DNA of 64,000 nt from Mesorhizobium japonicum MAFF 303099 (GCF_000009625.1 NC_002678.2:2822001-2886000), one strand, 5' to 3'; shown: positions 11,259-20,079, numbered from the stretch's first letter. Made by a program: numbers and translations. Notes: generated from the letters alone by a model not told the origin.

Positions 11259-12200
11259 ATGGCGCAGGGCAATACCGTCACACGCGAACGCATTGCCGCG
11301 ATGGAACCGCGCATCCGGCCCTATATCAGGCACACGCCGGTGCTGCACGTCGACATGACCGACTTCGACCGGCCACCGCTGGCTCTCGACCTCAAACTCG
11401 AATGCCTGCAGCATTCCGGCTCGTTCAAGGCGCGCGGCGCCTTCACCAATCTTCTGGAAAGGCCGGTTCCCAAGGCCGGCGTTGTCGCCGCATCGGGCGG
11501 CAACCATGGCGCCGCCGTAGCCTATGCCGCCATGCGGCTCGGCCACAAGGCGACCATCTTCGTTCCCGAAGTGAGCCCACAGGCCAAGCTGGACCGCATT
11601 CGTTCCTATGGCGCCGACCTGGTCGTCGGAGGCGCCCGCTATGCCGAGGCGCTGGGCGCCAGCGAACGTTTCGCGCAGGAAACTGGCGCCTTGCAGATCC
11701 ATGCCTTCAACCAGGAGGAAACGCTGGTCGGCCAGGGCACGCTCGGGCTCGAAATCGAGAACGACTTGCCTCAGATCGACACGCTGCTGGTCGCCGTCGG
11801 CGGTGGCGGCCTGATCGGCGGCATCGCCGCCTGGTATGCCGGCCGCATCCGCATCATCGCCATCGAGCCCGAAGGCGCGCCGACGCTTTATCGCGCCTTC
11901 GAGGCCGGCCATCCCGTCGACGCACCGGCGGAAGGCATCGCCGCCGATTCGCTGGCGCCGAAGCGCGTCGGCGAGATGATGTTCCCGATCGCGGAAGCCT
12001 TCGTCGAGCGCTCCATCCTGGTCAGTGACGACGACATCATCGCCGCGCAGAAGGCGTTGTGGAACCGGGTGCGCATCATCTCCGAACCGGGCGGGGCTGC
12101 GGCCTTCGCCGCGATCCTGTCCGGCCGCTACACGCCGGCACCCGGCGAACGCGTCGCCGTGCTGGTCTGTGGCGCCAACGCAAACCCCGCCAATTTCTGA
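11259..12200 (+). CDS. PLP-dependent threonine/serine dehydratase-like enzyme
   Basis: A cytoplasmic fold-type II PLP enzyme of 313 residues, probably deaminating threonine or serine to a 2-oxo acid. The PLP-binding lysine lies in SGSFKARGA near residue 52. The phosphate-binding glycine loop appears as VGGGGLIGG, and SGGNHGAAVA marks the substrate loop. It lacks the C-terminal ACT regulatory domain of biosynthetic IlvA, so it resembles catabolic threonine dehydratase or serine racemase-like proteins. It sits 50 bp from the divergent ArsR gene, a likely regulator. The precise substrate cannot be assigned. Confidence 0.85.
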   Translation: MAQGNTVTRERIAAMEPRIRPYIRHTPVLHVDMTDFDRPPLALDLKLECLQHSGSFKARGAFTNLLERPVPKAGVVAASGGNHGAAVAYAAMRLGHKATIFVPEVSPQAKLDRIRSYGADLVVGGARYAEALGASERFAQETGALQIHAFNQEETLVGQGTLGLEIENDLPQIDTLLVAVGGGGLIGGIAAWYAGRIRIIAIEPEGAPTLYRAFEAGHPVDAPAEGIAADSLAPKRVGEMMFPIAEAFVERSILVSDDDIIAAQKALWNRVRIISEPGGAAAFAAILSGRYTPAPGERVAVLVCGANANPANF

Positions 12201-12315
12201 TTGCAACCATTCGGCGGGCTTCACATTTTCTGAGAGCGCCTCGCCTTTGCCGTGTTTGCTGGTATTCTTCGAGTCGTGAGGATCGGGCTATCCCGCCTGA
12301 TTCCAGGAAGGGCCG

Positions 12316-14922
12316 ATGACGCAACGACCCACCTCTAGCGATCGCGGTCTCGCCGGGCGCCTTGCGCTCAGCCGGCTGGCGACGCGGGTCTCGATGATGG
12401 TCGAGCGCGGCTGGCCGCTGCTGCTGCCGCTGATCCTTATCGCCTGCCTGTTCCTGAGCATCTCCTGGTTCGGCATTTTCTCCCGGTTGCCGGATGTCGC
12501 GCGCATCGGCCTTGTCGCCGCATTCGGCCTGGCAGGGCTGGCAGCGCTCTATCCGCTGCGTTTCTTCCGCCTGCCTGGTGCCGCCGAGGTCGACCGCCGC
12601 ATCGAGGCCGCCAACGAACTGCTGCACAGCCCCGTGCTGGTGCAGGCCGACCGGCCAAGCGGCCGTGAAAGCAGTTTCTCGCAGGCGCTGTGGCGCGAAC
12701 ACCAGAAGCGCATGGCCGCCAGGCTCGACAGGCTTGGCGCCGACCTGCCGCGCACCCGGGTGCCGGAGCGCGATCCTTGGGGGCTGCGCGCCGTGGCGGC
12801 GCTGCTGCTCGTCACCGCCTTTGCCTTCTCCTTCGGGCCGACAGGCGGCAAGATAGCCGACGGCTTCAGCGCCCACGGCGCGCACGATGCCTTGCCGCCA
12901 CGCATCGATGCCTGGGTGACGCCGCCCGCCTATACCGGCAAACCGCCGATCTTCCTGACCGCCGACGCCAACCAGGCGACGCCGACGTTTCATGTGCCTG
13001 AGGGCAGCGACGTCTCCTTGCGCGTCACCGGAGGCTCGGGCGAGGAAACGCTGGCCTATGCCGACAAGGATGGCAACGCGCGCGTCGTCAACCCTGCCGG
13101 ACCGCAGGCGGCCAGCGCCAAGCCAGCCGCAAGCCCGGCGGCGCCGGCCCCCGCATCCCCGTCGAAGGTGCGCCAGTTCACCAGCAAACTGACCGGCGAC
13201 GGCACGCTGACGCTGAAATCGGGCGAGGATCAACTCGGCCGATGGGCCTTCGCCGTGATCGCGGACAAACCGCCGCAGATCCGTTTCGTCGGCGAGCCCA
13301 AGCGCGCCGCCAACGGCGCATTCGAGCTCAACTACCAGATCGACGACGATTATGGCGCCGCCACCGCCAAGGCGGTCTTCACGCTGGCCGACCCGCTGGC
13401 ACCGGGCGCGCATCCGCTCTACGGCCCACCCGAAATGCCGTTGGCGCTGCCGCGCCGCGGCGGCAAGTCCAATGCCGCCAAGACCACCAAGGACCTGACC
13501 GAGCATGTCTGGGCCGGCGGCAGCATCAAGCTGACGCTGGTCGCCACCGATGATGCCGGCCACACCGCGTCCAGCGAAACCAAGACGCTCGTGATGCCGG
13601 AGCGGCCTTTCGCCAACCCGCTGGCGAGGGCGGTGATCGAACAACGCCGCCTGCTGGCGCTCGACGCCAATGCCAAGCCTCACGTGCTCGACCTGATAGA
13701 CGCCATCACGCTGCGGCCGGAAGACACGTTCGACAACATGTCCCACTATCTCGCCATCATGAGCGCGCGCAGCCGGCTGAAACTGGCCGGCAACGACGAT
13801 CAGCTGCGCGGCGAGGTCGCCTATCTCTGGGAAATCGCGCTCGGCATCGAGGAGGGCAACCTGTCGGCCGCCGAAAAGCGGCTGCGCCAGGCGCAGCAGG
13901 CGCTGCAGGACGCCATCAAGAACGGCGCCAGCGACCAGGAAATCGAGAAGGCGATGAAGGAACTGCGCGAGGCGATGAACCAGTTCCTGCAGGAATTCGC
14001 CGAACGCGCCAAGCAGAACCCGAACGCGCCACAGATGCAGCAGAACGGCCAGGAACTGCGCCAGAGCGACATCGACCGGATGATGGACCAGATCGAGAAC
14101 CTGGCGAAGTCGGGCGACCGCGACAAGGCGCAGCAATTGCTGTCGCAGCTGCAGGACATGATGAACAATCTCCAGGCCGGCCGCCAACAGCAAGGCGGCG
14201 AGCAGGACAGCCAGATGCGCCAGCAGATGGACAAGCTCGGCGAGATCCTGCGGCGCCAGCAGGAGATGATGAACGACACCTTCCGCATGGACCAAATGCA
14301 GCGCGGCGAGCGCCAGCGCGGACAGAACCGCGACGAGCAGCTTGGCCAAGGCGGCGGCGAGGACCAGGACAAGCCAGGCGTCGGCGAGGACCGCGATCCG
14401 CTCGCCAGGCAAAAGCCGATGACGCCGCAGGAATTCTCCGATGCGCTGAAGCAATTGCAGGAAGGCCAGGGCCAGCTGAAGAGCGATCTCGAGCAGCTGA
14501 AGAAGAACCTCGAAGGCATGGGCATGGAGCCCAATGAAGGATTTGGCGAGGCCGGCAAGTCGATGGGCAGCGCCGAGCAGGCGCTTGGCGAGGGCCAGGG
14601 CGACGAGGCCGTCGGCCACCAGGGCCGGGCGCTCGAGGCGCTGCGCAAGGGCGCCAAGGACATGATGAAGCAGATGCAAGCCATGCAGGGCGACCAGGGC
14701 GGCAGCCAGGAGGGCGGGCGTCAGCAGAATGCCGACCGTGACCCGCTCGGCCGGCCGCGCGCCAGCCAGGGTCCCGATTTCGGCGATTCGGTGAAGGTCC
14801 CCGACGAGATCGACGTCCAACGCGCCCGCCAGATCCTGGAGGCGATCCGCAAGCGGCTCGGCAACGCGCTCAGCCCCGATATCGAGCGCAGCTATCTCGA
14901 ACGGCTGCTCGAGCTGAAGTAG
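12316..14922 (+). CDS. DUF4175/TIGR02302 family large membrane protein
   Basis: An 868-residue protein of a family found mostly in alphaproteobacteria, function unknown. The N-terminus has two hydrophobic helices (about 38-58 and 65-85) and a third near 155-175. A large extracytoplasmic beta-rich region (PPAYTGKPPIF and following) comes next. From about residue 500 it becomes helical and very rich in Gln, Met, Gly and Asp, with repeated KQMQ/QQMD-type runs suggesting a coiled coil. The C-terminus ends in a conserved RYLERLLELK-like helix (IERSYLERLLELK). It is a single gene; a long open frame on the opposite strand is a codon-bias shadow. It may act in the envelope, but no direct evidence is visible. 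Confidence 0.85.
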   Translation: MTQRPTSSDRGLAGRLALSRLATRVSMMVERGWPLLLPLILIACLFLSISWFGIFSRLPDVARIGLVAAFGLAGLAALYPLRFFRLPGAAEVDRRIEAANELLHSPVLVQADRPSGRESSFSQALWREHQKRMAARLDRLGADLPRTRVPERDPWGLRAVAALLLVTAFAFSFGPTGGKIADGFSAHGAHDALPPRIDAWVTPPAYTGKPPIFLTADANQATPTFHVPEGSDVSLRVTGGSGEETLAYADKDGNARVVNPAGPQAASAKPAASPAAPAPASPSKVRQFTSKLTGDGTLTLKSGEDQLGRWAFAVIADKPPQIRFVGEPKRAANGAFELNYQIDDDYGAATAKAVFTLADPLAPGAHPLYGPPEMPLALPRRGGKSNAAKTTKDLTEHVWAGGSIKLTLVATDDAGHTASSETKTLVMPERPFANPLARAVIEQRRLLALDANAKPHVLDLIDAITLRPEDTFDNMSHYLAIMSARSRLKLAGNDDQLRGEVAYLWEIALGIEEGNLSAAEKRLRQAQQALQDAIKNGASDQEIEKAMKELREAMNQFLQEFAERAKQNPNAPQMQQNGQELRQSDIDRMMDQIENLAKSGDRDKAQQLLSQLQDMMNNLQAGRQQQGGEQDSQMRQQMDKLGEILRRQQEMMNDTFRMDQMQRGERQRGQNRDEQLGQGGGEDQDKPGVGEDRDPLARQKPMTPQEFSDALKQLQEGQGQLKSDLEQLKKNLEGMGMEPNEGFGEAGKSMGSAEQALGEGQGDEAVGHQGRALEALRKGAKDMMKQMQAMQGDQGGSQEGGRQQNADRDPLGRPRASQGPDFGDSVKVPDEIDVQRARQILEAIRKRLGNALSPDIERSYLERLLELK

Positions 14923-14962
14923 GATCGCCCCCCGCCCACCCCCTCTCGAACGGTTCCAACAC

Positions 14963-15334
14963 ATGCCGAGGCTCGGTACTGTCACGCCCGTCCTGCGCAT
15001 CTTCGATGTTGCCAAGGCGCATGAATTCTACGTCGGTTTTCTCGGTTTCGAAGTGCAGTTCGAACACCGCTTCGAAGACAACGCGCCGCTCTACACAGGC
15101 ATTTACCGCGACGGCTGCGTCTTGCATCTGAGTGAACATCATGGCGACGGCACGCCGGGCTCTCACATCCGGATCGAGACGACCGACATTGCGGAGCTTC
15201 ATCACGAGTTGACCGAAAGAAAGTACCGCTTTGCCAGGCCTGGGTTGGAGGAGACGCCTTGGAAGACGAAGGAGGTCACAGTCGACGATCCGTTCGGCAA
15301 CCGCCTGACCTTCTATGAGGATGTGAGAGACTAA
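14963..15334 (+). CDS. VOC-family (glyoxalase/bleomycin-resistance-like) protein
   Basis: A small 123-residue cytoplasmic protein with the beta-alpha-beta-beta-beta fold pattern of the vicinal oxygen chelate family. It opens MPRLGTVTPVLRIFDVAKA, with HLSEHHGD and VDDPFGNRLTFYE as the typical metal-site strands. The start and size resemble glyoxalase-superfamily bleomycin-resistance proteins, but the substrate is not predictable. Its stop overlaps the stop of the convergent LysR gene by four bases (15331-15334). It lies 40 bp after the DUF4175 gene, so co-transcription is possible. Confidence 0.85.
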   Translation: MPRLGTVTPVLRIFDVAKAHEFYVGFLGFEVQFEHRFEDNAPLYTGIYRDGCVLHLSEHHGDGTPGSHIRIETTDIAELHHELTERKYRFARPGLEETPWKTKEVTVDDPFGNRLTFYEDVRD

Positions 15335-16206
15335 CCTTGCCGGTTGACGAACGCCTCGCGGATCGCCTCCTGCATGCCGTCGATCGCCTCGCCTGACGCG
15401 TTCGGGTTGCGATGCATCACCACATTGGAGGCATCGATGTCACCGAACCCGTCGGCGGACGTCAGTTCGCGGCAGCCGTCCGGAATGTTGCTGCGCGAGA
15501 TCGGCGCGATCGCCAGTCCTGAGGTGACCGCGAGCTTCAGACCACCGGTGGTGTCGCTGGTATAGGCGACGCGATAGGCAAGCCCGCGCTGCTCCAGAGA
15601 CTTGATGGCGAAGTCCTTGCACCAACTGACCCGGTTGTAGAGCGCGATCGGCACCGGCCGTTCCTCGTGCATGTGGTGCAGGGTCGACGTCACCCAGACC
15701 GTCGGGTCGTGCATCAGCACTTCGCCGCCGGCCGGATCCTGCCATTCGAACACCACGCACAGATCGAGTTCGCCGGCGGCGAGTGCCGCCAGCTGCGCCT
15801 CCGAATGCGCGTAGCGCACGGTGACCTCGACCTTGGTGTGGCGTTTCGAAAACGCGCCGAGCGCGCGCGACAGGATGGCGTGGCCATATTCCTCAGGAAT
15901 GCCGATGCGCACCGGCCCGCCGAGCGGCGGCGCCGCCATCGACGCCGCCGTTTCGTCGAGCAGCGAGACGATGCGGCGGGCGTTGACGATGAGTTCGCCG
16001 CCGCGCCGCGTCAGCGCGACGCCGCGCGAGCCGCGCTCGAACAGGCTGTCGCCGACCAGTTCCTCGAGCTTCTTCATCTGCATCGACACGGCCGACTGGG
16101 TGCGGCCGGCCTGCTCGGCCGCCCGGGTGAAATTGCCGGCCTCGGCTATGGCGACGAAGGTGCGCAGGAGATCGCTGTCGAGGGTCGGGCGCATGCTGTC
16201 CATCAT
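15331..16206 (-). CDS. LysR-family transcriptional regulator (facing DMT exporter)
   Basis: A 291-residue LysR regulator. The N-terminal winged helix reads DLLRTFVAIAEAGNFTRAAE, with recognition helix RTQSAVSMQMKKLEELVG. The rest is a periplasmic-binding-like effector domain. Two adjacent ATGs (16206 and 16203) and a third at 16194 (MRPTLDSDLL) are possible starts; the third matches the usual LysR start position. The gene is divergent from the DMT exporter gene, 212 bp apart, and probably controls it and itself. The spacer contains GTTTGcaacatgtCAAAC, a LysR-like dyad (16239-16256). The ligand is unknown. Confidence 0.9.
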   Translation of the reverse strand: MMDSMRPTLDSDLLRTFVAIAEAGNFTRAAEQAGRTQSAVSMQMKKLEELVGDSLFERGSRGVALTRRGGELIVNARRIVSLLDETAASMAAPPLGGPVRIGIPEEYGHAILSRALGAFSKRHTKVEVTVRYAHSEAQLAALAAGELDLCVVFEWQDPAGGEVLMHDPTVWVTSTLHHMHEERPVPIALYNRVSWCKDFAIKSLEQRGLAYRVAYTSDTTGGLKLAVTSGLAIAPISRSNIPDGCRELTSADGFGDIDASNVVMHRNPNASGEAIDGMQEAIREAFVNRQG

Positions 16207-16336
16207 AAGCAGATTTGATTGCAGGCATCATTCCAATTCGTTTGCAACATGTCAAACGCCGGACGATAGTTGCCTTACCCATTGGATATGCGGCTGCGAA
16301 ATCGGCCGCGGACCAATCTAAGAGTCCTCACTCGTG

Positions 16337-16368
16337 CCCGCTGCCCGAAACGGTGGCGGGTTCTTTTT
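16337..16368 (+). terminator. intrinsic terminator in the leader of the DMT exporter gene
   Basis: CCCGCTGCC (16337-16345) pairs with GGTGGCGGG (16352-16360), using two G-T pairs, and is followed by TTCTTTTT. It ends 50 bp before the exporter start and no rightward gene precedes it in the spacer. It therefore either attenuates the exporter transcript or ends a small RNA of up to about 150 nt. Confidence 0.6.
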
Positions 16369-16418
16369 GATCTGGAGGCGGGCTGCTTCGGATCGGACGC
16401 GCAGGAGCCTTAACGCAG

Positions 16419-17366
16419 ATGAAGAATAGGATGGTGCGCGGCATCCTGAGCCTGTGCCTGGGCGTGCTGGTGTTCTCGCTGCAGGACCCGCTCGTCAAGG
16501 CCGTGTCGAGCGGTTACCCGGTGACCGAGGTGATGGCGATCCGCTCAATCGTCGCCTTGCCGATCCTGATCATCCTCGTCCATGCCGATGTCGGGCTGCG
16601 GGCAATCCTGTCGAAGCGGTTCGGCCTGCTGACGATACGCGCCTTCATCCAGTTCACCTCCTACACGGTGTACTATCTGGCGATCGCCGCGCTGCCGCTG
16701 GCCGACGCGGTGGCGCTCTATTTCATGGCGCCGCTGTTCATCATGGCGCTGGCCGGACCCTATCTTGGCGAACGCGTCTCCTGGCGCACGCTGGCGACCG
16801 TGCTGATCGGACTGTTTGGCGTCATCGTGATGGTGCGCCCCGGCGCCGGCCTGTTCGACTGGGCGGCACTGCTGTCGCTCGGCTCGGCGGCGCTCTACGG
16901 CTTCTCGCAATTGATGGCGCGCAAGATCGGCGATACCGAATCGTCCACGGTCATGGCTTTCTATCAGAACGGCGCCTATCTCGTCGGCGCCGCCGTGGTT
17001 GCCGGCACGTTCCATCTGGCCGGCATAAATCACGCCGTCCACCCCAGCATCGAATTCCTGGTGCGGCCTTGGATATGGCCGACTCTGCCGGATTTCCTCA
17101 AGATGGCCGCCTGCGGTTTTGTCGCCTCCGCCGGCATGATCCTTCTGTCGCAGGGCTACAGGCTGGCGCCAGCCAATCGGGTCGCTACCTTCGAATACAC
17201 AGGCATTCTATGGTCGCCGCTCTGGGGATTCCTGTTCTTCGCCGAGGTGCCGCGGTCGACGACCGTGATTGGCGCGGCGCTTATCATCGGCGCCGGCCTG
17301 CTCGCGCTCAACACAGCACGGCGCAGGAGCGCAGCGCCCGTGCTTGCCGCCGCCGATCCGGTCTGA
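16419..17366 (+). CDS. EamA/DMT-superfamily transporter
   Basis: A 315-residue inner-membrane protein with about ten hydrophobic helices arranged as two EamA repeats, the plan of drug/metabolite transporters that usually export amino acids, nucleotides or toxic metabolites. The first helix is GILSLCLGVLVFSLQDPLVK and the second repeat begins near residue 145. The ATG at 16419 is preceded by AGGAG 11 nt upstream. It faces a LysR gene and has a terminator in its leader. Its stop abuts the stop of the convergent response regulator with no gap. The substrate is unknown. Confidence 0.88.
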   Translation: MKNRMVRGILSLCLGVLVFSLQDPLVKAVSSGYPVTEVMAIRSIVALPILIILVHADVGLRAILSKRFGLLTIRAFIQFTSYTVYYLAIAALPLADAVALYFMAPLFIMALAGPYLGERVSWRTLATVLIGLFGVIVMVRPGAGLFDWAALLSLGSAALYGFSQLMARKIGDTESSTVMAFYQNGAYLVGAAVVAGTFHLAGINHAVHPSIEFLVRPWIWPTLPDFLKMAACGFVASAGMILLSQGYRLAPANRVATFEYTGILWSPLWGFLFFAEVPRSTTVIGAALIIGAGLLALNTARRRSAAPVLAAADPV

Positions 17367-17738
17367 TCAGGCGAAGCAGATCAGCGCCCGTTCGACGCGT
17401 GAGCGGATTTCGGCCAGCGTGAACGGCTTCTGCACGACATCGAGGATGATGCCGTTCAACTCCTCGGCACGCTCGCGCTGGTCGGCATAACCGGTCATCA
17501 GCATGATCTTCATCGCCGGGAAAAGGGCGGCCGCCGCGATCGCCATCTCGATGCCGTCCATCTCGGGCATGCGGATGTCGGAGACGACGAGATCGTAGCC
17601 GCCATGCGCGGCGCGGATCAGCGCCAGGCCCTGGGCGCCATCGGCGGCGATATCGATTGCGTGGCCGGCACGTTCGAGCGCGCGGGCTGCGAGGGTGCGG
17701 ACGGATTCATCGTCCTCGACGATCAGAAGCTTTGCCAT
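17367..17738 (-). CDS. single-domain response regulator (CpdR-like)
   Basis: A 123-residue receiver domain with no output domain. The acidic pocket EDD is at residues 8-10, the phosphorylated Asp is in VVSDIRMPEMDG, the conserved Thr in LMTGYADQRERA and the Lys in VVQKPFTLAEI. This pattern resembles CpdR, which controls ClpXP proteolysis in the alphaproteobacterial cell cycle. Many species carry more than one copy and another stand-alone receiver cannot be excluded. The ATG at 17738 is chosen over an in-frame TTG at 17747. It lies downstream of hpt on the same strand, 118 bp away. Confidence 0.85.
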   Translation of the reverse strand: MAKLLIVEDDESVRTLAARALERAGHAIDIAADGAQGLALIRAAHGGYDLVVSDIRMPEMDGIEMAIAAAALFPAMKIMLMTGYADQRERAEELNGIILDVVQKPFTLAEIRSRVERALICFA

Positions 17739-17856
17739 GGCCGGCAATTTGGCCGCGAAAAGTTGACTTTTCCTGAAAGCACCCAGCCCCTGACCGGGCT
17801 ATTTTTCCGGCGCCGTTAAGGGCTTTTTCAGAACTTGTCGGCGCAAGGCCGTGGCC

Positions 17857-18399
17857 TCACGCATCGCCTTTCACGACACCCACGAACGGCAATTCGCGGA
17901 AGGCGTGCGCGACGTCCATGCCGTAACCGACGACGAAATAATCGGGGCAGTCGAAGCCGACATAGTCGGCGACCAGCGCCGTCTGGCGGCGCATGCGCTT
18001 GTCGAGCAGCACGGCGATGGAACAGCTTTTCGCGCCGCGCGACAGCATCAGGTCGCGGGTGAAGGTCAGTGTCTTACCCGACTCCAGAATGTCGTCGATC
18101 AGCAGCACGTCACGGCCGGCGACCTCATTGTCGATGTCGCGCAGCACCCTCACCTCGCCGCTGGTGGTGCCGGCGCCATAGCTGGAAATGAAGATGAACT
18201 CGACCTCGGGCGACAGGCCGACATCATGCATGGCGCGAATCAGGTCGGCGGCGAAGATGAACGAGCCCTTCAGCACCGAAATCACCAGCAGATCGTGATA
18301 GTCGTGCCCGGCGATCTCCTTGGCGAGCTCGAGATTGCGCCGCGCGATTGCCGACGCTGAAAACAGGACTTCGATGTCCTTGTCGCGTACGATTGGCAT
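17857..18399 (-). CDS. hpt: hypoxanthine phosphoribosyltransferase
   Basis: A purine salvage enzyme transferring phosphoribose from PRPP to hypoxanthine or guanine. The 180-residue product has the PRPP-binding motif VLLIDDILESGKTL and the ISSYGAGTTSGEV flexible loop, both diagnostic for HPRT. The length is normal. The ribosome-binding site GAGGGGG lies close to the ATG at 18399. It lies in the hpt to ftsEX neighbourhood seen in other Rhizobiales and is followed by the response regulator gene. Only a palindromic element lies between it and the upstream envelope gene. Confidence 0.95.
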   Translation of the reverse strand: MPIVRDKDIEVLFSASAIARRNLELAKEIAGHDYHDLLVISVLKGSFIFAADLIRAMHDVGLSPEVEFIFISSYGAGTTSGEVRVLRDIDNEVAGRDVLLIDDILESGKTLTFTRDLMLSRGAKSCSIAVLLDKRMRRQTALVADYVGFDCPDYFVVGYGMDVAHAFRELPFVGVVKGDA

Positions 18400-18446
18400 T
18401 TTTTCGCCCCCTCAAGTTTTTTTTACCCAAACGCCTTCACACCGAG

Positions 18447-18585
18447 CGTGTGTTGAGATTCAGGTCAGGCCGAGCCGAAAACGGTGGTTTCCGAGAACCG
18501 GAGCGGAGCGTACTTAAGTACGTGAGCACCCGAAGCGCAGGGAACCGCCGTTTGCAGGCCGGCCTCACCTGAATATCGACACACG
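18447..18585. repeat. 139-bp near-symmetric palindromic intergenic element (RIME-like)
   Basis: Outer arms of about 45 nt (from CGTGTGTTGAGATTCAGGT at 18447 to a copy ending at 18585) are imperfect reverse complements. The centre is a perfect 14-bp palindrome CGTACTTAAGTACG at 18509-18522, exactly at the element midpoint. It fills nearly the whole gap and touches the stop codon of the next leftward gene. The form recalls the mosaic intergenic repeats of rhizobia (RIME); membership is inference. As RNA it would fold into one long hairpin. Confidence 0.75.
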
Positions 18586-19230
18586 CTATTCGGCGAAAGT
18601 AACCAAAACGGTCCTTACGCCGTTCTTAGGCACGTCGAGCCGGCTGGCAAAGCCGAATCTTTCGCCCGATGCCAGCGAATGGCCGGATGTCCCCAACGTA
18701 TAGCGGGTTGTGCGTCCGTCATTGCCGGTCACGCGGATTTCGAGCGGTGGCATCGTCGCCGGCCCCGTCCCGTCATTGGCCGCCTCGCCATCGACGAACA
18801 GCACCGGATTGGCGCCCGACGCGTCGACGCGCGAGGTGACGCCCGAGATGGTCAGCGCCGACGCTTGCGCGCCGGACAGGAACGGTGCCTGGCGCACCAG
18901 CGCATGGCCGCCGGAGACCCAGAAGGCAGCCAAAGCAGCACCGATGCCGGCGATCCAGAAGATCGGCCCGCCGCGGACAGCCGGCGGCCGTTCCGCCGGC
19001 GCTTCAGGCTTGCGCAGCATGTCCATGCCCTCGATGGACGGTGTGACAATCAGGCGCGGCGGCGGTGAAACGCTTTCCACGGTGGGGACAAGGCGCGGCA
19101 TCACTTCATAGTCGGCATCAACGATATCAGCCGCCGGGCCGCGCACGATCCGCTCCGCCGCGACAATTGCCGGGGGATCGGTCATGATTTCGCCGGAAAC
19201 CGGGCGCGCGGTTCGTTCGTCAGCCATCAT
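18586..19230 (-). CDS. single-pass membrane protein next to ftsE, function unknown
   Basis: A 214-residue protein with a proline-rich cytoplasmic N-terminus (about 1-95), one membrane helix (IFWIAGIGAALAAFWVSGG) and an extracytoplasmic C-terminal domain ending DVPKNGVRTVLVTFAE. The C-terminal part resembles the DUF3426-type domain that some alphaproteobacterial envelope proteins place after a zinc ribbon. This protein has no cysteine, so no zinc ribbon. The ATG at 19230 is preferred over a TTG at 19278 because GGGG lies just upstream. It is divergent from ftsE, 189 bp apart. The function is not recognised. Confidence 0.75.
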   Translation of the reverse strand: MMADERTARPVSGEIMTDPPAIVAAERIVRGPAADIVDADYEVMPRLVPTVESVSPPPRLIVTPSIEGMDMLRKPEAPAERPPAVRGGPIFWIAGIGAALAAFWVSGGHALVRQAPFLSGAQASALTISGVTSRVDASGANPVLFVDGEAANDGTGPATMPPLEIRVTGNDGRTTRYTLGTSGHSLASGERFGFASRLDVPKNGVRTVLVTFAE

Positions 19231-19334
19231 GGCCCCGTTATTGCGCGTGTTCGCTTTTCGTTTCTTTTGCGTAAACAAAAATGGTTAACGCTTCCCCACC
19301 GGAGCCCTCGTGACGCGCCGAAACAACCCAGGAA

Positions 19335-19350
19335 TTAACCGCCGGTTAAC
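19335..19350 (+). promoter_or_regulatory. CtrA-type binding site upstream of ftsE
   Basis: TTAACCGCCGGTTAAC is a perfect TTAA-N7-TTAA(C) match to the alphaproteobacterial CtrA cell-cycle regulator box, 70 bp before the ftsE start. It overlaps a 7-bp inverted repeat (CCGCCGG/CCGGCGG, 19339-19361). A further TTAAC half-site is at 19285-19289. Binding by CtrA is inferred from the motif only. Confidence 0.6.
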
Positions 19351-19419
19351 CATGCCGGCGGATGGTCTTTTCGCAGAACAAGCAGGCTTAGCACTGCCAG
19401 AAATTTCAGGTCGTCGAAA

Positions 19420-20079
19420 TTGATTCGCTTCGAAAATGTCGGCCTCCGCTATGGCATGGGTCCGGAAATCCTCCGCGACATCTCCCTGCACATCCCGGAG
19501 CGCTCCTTTCAGTTCCTGAGCGGACCTTCGGGCGCCGGCAAGACGACGTTGCTGCGCCTTCTGTTCATGTCGCTGAAGCCGACGCGCGGGCTGATCACCA
19601 TTTTCGGCAAGGACCGTTCGCGCATTTCGCGCACCGAACTGCCGCATTTGCGGCGCCGCATCGGCGTGGTGTTCCAGGATTTTCGCCTGCTCGACCACAT
19701 GACCACCTACGAGAATGTCGCGCTGCCACTGCGCGTGCGCGGGCGCGAGGAAGCGAGCTACCGCACCGATGTCACCGAACTGCTGAAATGGGTGGGGCTG
19801 GGCGAGCGCATGCATGTGCTGCCGCCGGTGCTATCGGGCGGCGAGAAGCAGCGCGCCGCCATCGCGCGCGCGCTGATCGAGCAGCCCGAGATCCTGCTCG
19901 CCGACGAGCCCACCGGCAATGTCGATCCGCCGCTGGCGCGACGGCTGCTGCGGCTCTTCATCGAGCTCAATCGACTCGGCACCGCCGTGGTGATCGCCAC
20001 CCACGACCTCGGCCTGATGGAACAGGTCGACGCGCGCCGCATGATCCTGGCCGGCGGAAGGCTGGACATCTATGACTGA
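19420..20079 (+). CDS. ftsE: cell-division ATPase FtsE
   Basis: FtsE is the cytoplasmic ATPase of the FtsEX complex, which activates septal peptidoglycan hydrolases during division. The 219-residue product contains Walker A GPSGAGKTT, signature LSGGEKQRAAIARA, Walker B LLADEPTGNVD and the THDLGLM switch. The start is TTG at 19420 (MIRFENVGLRYG), the normal FtsE N-terminus with no ATG alternative. The start codon sits inside TTGATTC, so a GANTC site for CcrM methylation overlaps it. The gene overlaps ftsX by 8 bp. Confidence 0.94.
   Translation: MIRFENVGLRYGMGPEILRDISLHIPERSFQFLSGPSGAGKTTLLRLLFMSLKPTRGLITIFGKDRSRISRTELPHLRRRIGVVFQDFRLLDHMTTYENVALPLRVRGREEASYRTDVTELLKWVGLGERMHVLPPVLSGGEKQRAAIARALIEQPEILLADEPTGNVDPPLARRLLRLFIELNRLGTAVVIATHDLGLMEQVDARRMILAGGRLDIYD

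Noticed and set aside
12076..15015. A 979-codon open frame on the minus strand opposite the DUF4175 gene
   Set aside because: It mirrors codon bias of the real gene, has no recognisable domain and no ribosome-binding site.
18400..18424. T-rich run after hpt start read as a terminator
   Set aside because: No hairpin precedes it on either strand; it is just the A-rich leader of hpt.
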